A stretch of DNA of 64,000 nucleotides from Candidatus Acidiflorens stordalenmirensis (GTDB taxonomy: Bacteria; Acidobacteriota; Terriglobia; Terriglobales; Acidobacteriaceae). Positions 60,264 through 64,000 of this stretch are shown here, piece by piece. Below the pieces are notes generated by a model. The model was not told the origin of the DNA. It saw only the letters and a list, made by a program, of their open reading frames with translations, and did not search any database. The stretch covers positions 4,900-68,899 of the forward strand of contig PLIC01000132.1 in assembly GCA_003139995.1 (NCBI GenBank), written 5' to 3'. Every line of letters starts with the position of its first letter. Within the stretch, counting starts at the first letter, position 1. A program made the position numbers and the translations under genes.

Positions 60264-61136
60264 GTGCTGAAGGTCGCGCAAGGCTTGATTTACCCAATTT
60301 CCAGTCTTTGGAACGAGGAATCCAACCAGGGTCAGCGAACCGTAAAACTGTGTACCTTTGTCGGCTGGCAGCTATGGAAGAGGATCGTTCGCAAACCAAT
60401 CACCGTTTCACTTTTCAATGGCAAGCGGTTTATCGCTTACCCGGACTGCCCTGTGTCTTCCGGAGTTTTGTACACGCGCGTCCCCAATAGCAGGAACATA
60501 CTCTTCGTCAGAAAGCATCTGTCGGGGGGAACACTGATCGATGTCGGAGCCAATGTTGGTTCAGTAAGCCTTTTGCTGGCCGACAAGATAGAAAACGCGA
60601 TTCTGTTTGAGCCGAACCCGGTGGCAGCCGCGCGCGCCCGGGAGAACCTTGCTCGGAATCAGCTTGGTTTCAAGGTTTACGAGTTTGCTCTTTCCGATAC
60701 CAACGGTGAGATCCGCTTTGAGTGCCATGGAGGCGTCGACGTGGGGGCGCACGTTGTTGTTAACGTTCCAGACAGCCAGACTGCCACCCGTGTGGTCCAA
60801 TGCATCATGTTCGATGAATTTCTGCGCCAGCATGGCGATCCCGACTTTCCAGTTTCTCTGGTCAAGATCGACGTGGAGGGTCATGAAAACTCGGTTCTTC
60901 GCGGGATGCGGCAGTTTCTTGCCGAGAAGAGGCCACCGCTGGTGATGTTTGAGTATCTGGAACGGACGAATCTTGAGCAGACGATCAGTATCTTCGCGGG
61001 AGTTGGATACCGGGTTTTCGAATTGGGGACGAATGGTCCGCTCGCTGTCACTGGTCGAGTGGAACCCCTGCAGGATTTGTTCGCATGTCCTTTGGAGCGC
61101 ATGCCTGAGATGGGCGTGGCCAGCGTAGGGTTATGA
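60264..61136 (+). CDS. FkbM-family methyltransferase
   Basis: A 290-residue protein using GTG at 60264, after a ggaggg run; an ATG at 60165 is possible but adds a non-conserved stretch. Motif I is GGTLIDVGANVGSVSLLLAD, then NAILFEPNPVAAARARENLA, then SLVKIDVEGHENSVLRGMRQ and PPLVMFEYLERTN. This is a complete FkbM pattern. It is the second FkbM enzyme in the cluster and may O-methylate a different position. Its stop overlaps the next start by four bases. Confidence 0.88.
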   Translation: MLKVAQGLIYPISSLWNEESNQGQRTVKLCTFVGWQLWKRIVRKPITVSLFNGKRFIAYPDCPVSSGVLYTRVPNSRNILFVRKHLSGGTLIDVGANVGSVSLLLADKIENAILFEPNPVAAARARENLARNQLGFKVYEFALSDTNGEIRFECHGGVDVGAHVVVNVPDSQTATRVVQCIMFDEFLRQHGDPDFPVSLVKIDVEGHENSVLRGMRQFLAEKRPPLVMFEYLERTNLEQTISIFAGVGYRVFELGTNGPLAVTGRVEPLQDLFACPLERMPEMGVASVGL

Positions 61137-62284
61137 ACCGCAAAACTGTGATGCTTACGGAAATCATCGCCCCTTACCGCATCCCCGTGTTCAATGCGCT
61201 TGCGACCCACCAGGGGATCGATCTGAAGGTGATCTTTCTTTCGGAAACGCACCCTACCCTAAGGCAATGGCGCGTGTACAAAGATGAAATTCGCTTCTCA
61301 TATGAAGTGCTGCCCTCTTGGCGGTTTCGCGTCGGCCATTCGCACTTTCTGTTGAATGCGGGGCTTTCGGCGTCTTTGAAGAAGTTTTCCCCAGAGGCGA
61401 TTATTTGCGGTGGGTACAACTACATTGCCTCTTGGCAAGCGCTGATGTGGGCACGCCGCCGGGGGGTCCGGTTCATTTTGTGGTCGGAGAGCAACGCGCA
61501 AGAGGCGCGCGGCCAGCGCAAGCCGGTGGAATTCTTGAAGACACATTTCCGAAAGCGCTGCGACGGGTTTGTAGTACCGGGCAAATCAGCCTTCGAATAT
61601 CTGCGATTGCTGGGATCTCCGGCAGAGCGCATTTTTACCGCGCCCAACGCGGTCGATACCACTTTTTTTGCAACGCAGGCGGAGCAAGTGAAGCGCGAGC
61701 CGGCCGTATTTCGAGAGAAGTTCGGGCTTCCGCGGCGGTTCATCCTGTTTGTGGGAAGGTTGGTTCGGATAAAAGGTGTTTTTGATCTCCTCGAAGCGTA
61801 TGCCAAACTAGAGAGTGGCCTGCGATCGGAGGTGGGCTTGGTGTTTGCAGGCGATGGTGTCTCCAGAGAGGAACTGGTGCGACAGGCGAAACTGGTCAGC
61901 CCGGGGACGTTTTGTTTTCCGGGATTTGCGCAACGGGAAGATCTGGCGGGTCTATATGCGCTCGCGGAAACCTTGGTTCTACCGACGCACAGCGAAGTAT
62001 GGGGTTTGGTGGTGAATGAAGCGATGGCATGCGGGCTTCCGATCATCGTGAGCAGTGTCGCGGGATGTGTAGCCGACCTGGTCGAAGATGGGTGGAATGG
62101 TTATGTCGTGCCTCCCGGAGATTCGGAGAAACTCAGCGTGGCGATCAATTCTCTGGTGCGGCAACCTGAGCAAAGGCAGCGGATGCGCGCGCGCAGCTCG
62201 GAACGAATTCGAAACTACTCACCGGAAGCATGCGCCGATGGCCTAGCCGCGGCCGCGATCTCCGCTGCTACGGGGGCTCGATGA
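61133..62284 (+). CDS. GT4 glycosyltransferase
   Basis: A 383-residue GT-B enzyme. MLTEIIAPYRIPVFNALATH at the start is typical of O-antigen glycosyltransferases acting with PYRxPxFN-type motifs. The donor domain has FILFVGRLVRIKGVFDLLEA, LYALAETLVLPTHSEVWGLV and VNEAMACGLPIIVSSVAGCV, with the E-x7-E pair EVWGLVVNE. It overlaps the upstream FkbM gene and the downstream ligase gene by four bases each (ATGA), so the three are co-translated. Confidence 0.94.
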   Translation: MNRKTVMLTEIIAPYRIPVFNALATHQGIDLKVIFLSETHPTLRQWRVYKDEIRFSYEVLPSWRFRVGHSHFLLNAGLSASLKKFSPEAIICGGYNYIASWQALMWARRRGVRFILWSESNAQEARGQRKPVEFLKTHFRKRCDGFVVPGKSAFEYLRLLGSPAERIFTAPNAVDTTFFATQAEQVKREPAVFREKFGLPRRFILFVGRLVRIKGVFDLLEAYAKLESGLRSEVGLVFAGDGVSREELVRQAKLVSPGTFCFPGFAQREDLAGLYALAETLVLPTHSEVWGLVVNEAMACGLPIIVSSVAGCVADLVEDGWNGYVVPPGDSEKLSVAINSLVRQPEQRQRMRARSSERIRNYSPEACADGLAAAAISAATGAR

Positions 62285-63711
62285 ATTCCGTGAAACCGCT
62301 GCAGTGGGCTGGCATCGTGCTGGGCTTGAGCCTAGCACTGTATTTTATTTATCCCCATTTGCAATACTTCGGCAACGTTACTTTCTTAGGAGGGATCTTG
62401 CTGCTGGAGGTAATCATCGCCGGCCTCTGGGAATATGATCAACGTTTTTTTGTTCTGCTGATGATCGCCTTTGTTTGGGCTGGCATGCATGTCCCCCTGC
62501 GAGGCGCCTGGACAGGTGGACGCTGGGTCGTGCTATCTGCGGGAGCAGTCGTTGGTTACATTGTTTGGACGAAGACTCCCCGCAGGCCTTTCGGATCGTT
62601 ACATCTGATCGCTTTCTTTTGCGTCTGCGCCGCGTTTGTCTCCGCCACGGTTTCTCCGTTTATACAGATGGCGTTCCTCAAGGCTTTGAGCCTGTTCTTT
62701 CTTTTTCTATATTGTGCTTCGGGCGCGCGCCTGGCGGTTCTCGGCCGGGAAGACCGTTTTTTTCATGGTCTGCTCTGGGGAAGTGAGATAGCGGTCTATA
62801 TCACGGCAATCTGCTATTTCGGTTTGGGTGAAAGTATTTGGGGTAATCCCAACTCCCTCGGCGCGGCGATGAGCATCGGATTGTTCCCTATCCTGTTGTG
62901 GGGATGGCTCACCAGCGATGGGCCCGCGGTGAGGTTCCGCAGGTTGGTCGCCCTGCTTCTTTGCACGTACCTTGTTTATTTCAGCATGGCACGCGCTGGA
63001 ATGGTTTCGGTAGTGCTCGTCACACTCATCTGCTGTTTTTGCCTGCACCAGTACAAGTTGCTGGCGAAGGTAGTGGCACTGGTTCTGTTCCTGGTTGCTG
63101 TCGCTGGGATGTTAGCTCCGGGAACTTTAGACAAGTCGCTGGGAGACCTGAAGGATGCAGTGCTTTACAAGGGGCACAAGGAAGAAGGCATGCTGGGTTC
63201 GCGGCGGACGCCTTGGGAAAAGTCGATTGACTCGATCAAAGAGCATCCGTTGTTCGGAACGGGATATGGCACGAGTCCGACGGGCGAGGATCCCAGAATG
63301 GTTTTCGGAATCGGAACCTATAATACAAGATCGGAGACGGATCGCGAGCACGGCAGCAGCTACATAACCATTGCAGAGTGGGTGGGCCTGTTGGGTGTAA
63401 TGCCCTTCGTGGGGATACTGGGGGTGACGGTGTCGAACGTGTGGAAAGTCTGCGCCTGGATGAACCGAACCGCCGACCCACGCCATTACTCGATTCCGCT
63501 GGCCATGGTGATATTGGCGGGTCTGGTTCACGGCAGCTTCGAGGATTGGCTTTTTGCGGTGGGTTCTTATCTCTGTGTGTATTTTTGGGTTTTTGCATTT
63601 ATACTCGCGGACCTTGTTCCTGGCACCGTTGCGGTCCCATTAGACGGCGTTGTTTCCCGAGCTTCCCGTCCGTCGCCAGCCGGTTTTGGAGCGGTCGTGC
63701 CCAACCGATGA
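62281..63711 (+). CDS. O-antigen ligase/polymerase family protein
   Basis: A 476-residue polytopic protein with about eleven hydrophobic segments and a large periplasmic loop near residues 285-375 containing SRRTPWEKSIDSIKEHPLFG, GTGYGTSPTGEDPRMVFGIG and REHGSSYITIAEWVGLLGVM. This Wzy_C arrangement (R-x-x-W...G-x-G-x...H-S/N-x-Y) is shared by O-antigen ligases (WaaL) and Wzy polymerases, and the two cannot be separated here. The ATG at 62281 overlaps the preceding gene by four bases. It polymerises or transfers the glycan on the periplasmic side. Confidence 0.88.
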   Translation: MNSVKPLQWAGIVLGLSLALYFIYPHLQYFGNVTFLGGILLLEVIIAGLWEYDQRFFVLLMIAFVWAGMHVPLRGAWTGGRWVVLSAGAVVGYIVWTKTPRRPFGSLHLIAFFCVCAAFVSATVSPFIQMAFLKALSLFFLFLYCASGARLAVLGREDRFFHGLLWGSEIAVYITAICYFGLGESIWGNPNSLGAAMSIGLFPILLWGWLTSDGPAVRFRRLVALLLCTYLVYFSMARAGMVSVVLVTLICCFCLHQYKLLAKVVALVLFLVAVAGMLAPGTLDKSLGDLKDAVLYKGHKEEGMLGSRRTPWEKSIDSIKEHPLFGTGYGTSPTGEDPRMVFGIGTYNTRSETDREHGSSYITIAEWVGLLGVMPFVGILGVTVSNVWKVCAWMNRTADPRHYSIPLAMVILAGLVHGSFEDWLFAVGSYLCVYFWVFAFILADLVPGTVAVPLDGVVSRASRPSPAGFGAVVPNR

Positions 63712-64000
63712 TCAGATTGTTTATCAATGGCCTAGCCGCGAGTGCAGGTGGAGGCCTTACCTATCTGCGCAATGTGATTCCCCATCTCGCGCGGAGAGTG
63801 GACGCGGAAACTACGGTGCTGTTGAGCCCCGCGATTCGCCGGGAGTTTGGAGAGCTTCCGAACATTTCCTTTGTCGAGGACCTGGAGTCTTACAGCGCGC
63901 CTCGGCGTTTTGTTCGTGAGCAGACGACGCTGCCGAACTTGATCCGGCGCAGTGGCGCGCAGGTGTTGATTTCCGCGGGCAACTTTGCGCTTTGGAAATC
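63708..64000 (+). CDS. glycosyltransferase, cut by window end
   Basis: The first 97 codons of a GT-B enzyme. It starts at the ATG at 63708, which overlaps the ligase stop (ATGA). It reads MIRLFINGLAASAGGGLTYL, then RNVIPHLARRVDAETTVLLS, then SAPRRFVREQTTLPNLIRRS and GAQVLISAGNFALWK. G-L-A-A-S-A-G-G-G-L-T-Y-L is the acceptor-loop type found in GT4 enzymes. The donor domain lies beyond the window. Confidence 0.85.
   Translation, partial: MIRLFINGLAASAGGGLTYLRNVIPHLARRVDAETTVLLSPAIRREFGELPNISFVEDLESYSAPRRFVREQTTLPNLIRRSGAQVLISAGNFALWK

Overview
The window looks like chromosomal DNA of an Acidobacteriota bacterium, probably class Terriglobia (Koribacter/Terriglobales-like). This is inferred from the high GC content, the protein families present (a stripped-down Tad pilus locus, GT87-type membrane proteins, FHA-GAF-SpoIIE phosphatase, futalosine menaquinone genes) and abundant short hairpin repeats between genes. 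No rRNA, tRNA, CRISPR array, integrase or complete insertion sequence was found.

Layout. 1-2.3 kb: a toxin-antitoxin pair, a small membrane-protein gene whose 3' end lies inside a repeat, and a cluster of hairpin repeats. 2.3-10.2 kb (minus strand): DUF192 and zinc-ribbon proteins, then a Tad/Flp pilus operon read as flp-cpaB-rcpA/cpaC-tadZ-tadA-tadB-tadC; the 55-residue Flp pilin gene is short and easy to miss. 10.3-14.6 kb: three multi-membrane glycosyltransferase-like proteins. 14.7-31.5 kb: housekeeping and signalling genes (SpoIIE-type phosphatase, endonuclease III, DedA, threonine synthase, protein-isoaspartate methyltransferase, MqnP-like prenyltransferase, MqnE, MsrA), interspersed with two more toxin-antitoxin loci, unknown proteins and repeats. 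31.8-34.7 kb: a B12-binding radical SAM enzyme, then 1.3 kb without an intact gene, holding hairpins and a decayed gene that is partly duplicated near 31.6 kb.

34.7-64 kb is one long surface-polysaccharide region. It opens with an acyl-carrier-protein module (FkbH-like loader, free-standing ACP, MaoC-SDR fusion, GNAT protein, polysaccharide deacetylase). A nonulosonic (pseudaminic-type) acid pathway follows: PseB, PseC, SpsF/PseF-type cytidylyltransferase, PseG, a divergent DegT-like protein, WbqC and PseI. Then come a large glycosyltransferase-like protein, a Wzx flippase, a sulfatase-fold enzyme without the usual formylglycine cysteine, several GT4 glycosyltransferases, two FkbM methyltransferases, an acyltransferase, an O-antigen ligase/polymerase and a glycosyltransferase cut by the window end. 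Together they could make, decorate, export and polymerise an acidic glycan.

Most notable: no standard PseH is visible, and an ACP-dependent acyl module sits immediately upstream of pseB. The inference is that an unusual acyl group (glyceryl or 3-hydroxyacyl) decorates the sugar. The region also shows active decay: a methyltransferase with an internal stop and a frameshift, a scar built from pieces of wbqC and pseI, a frameshifted acyltransferase start, a glycosyltransferase relic, and a possible small RNA with promoter and terminator at 57.2-57.4 kb.
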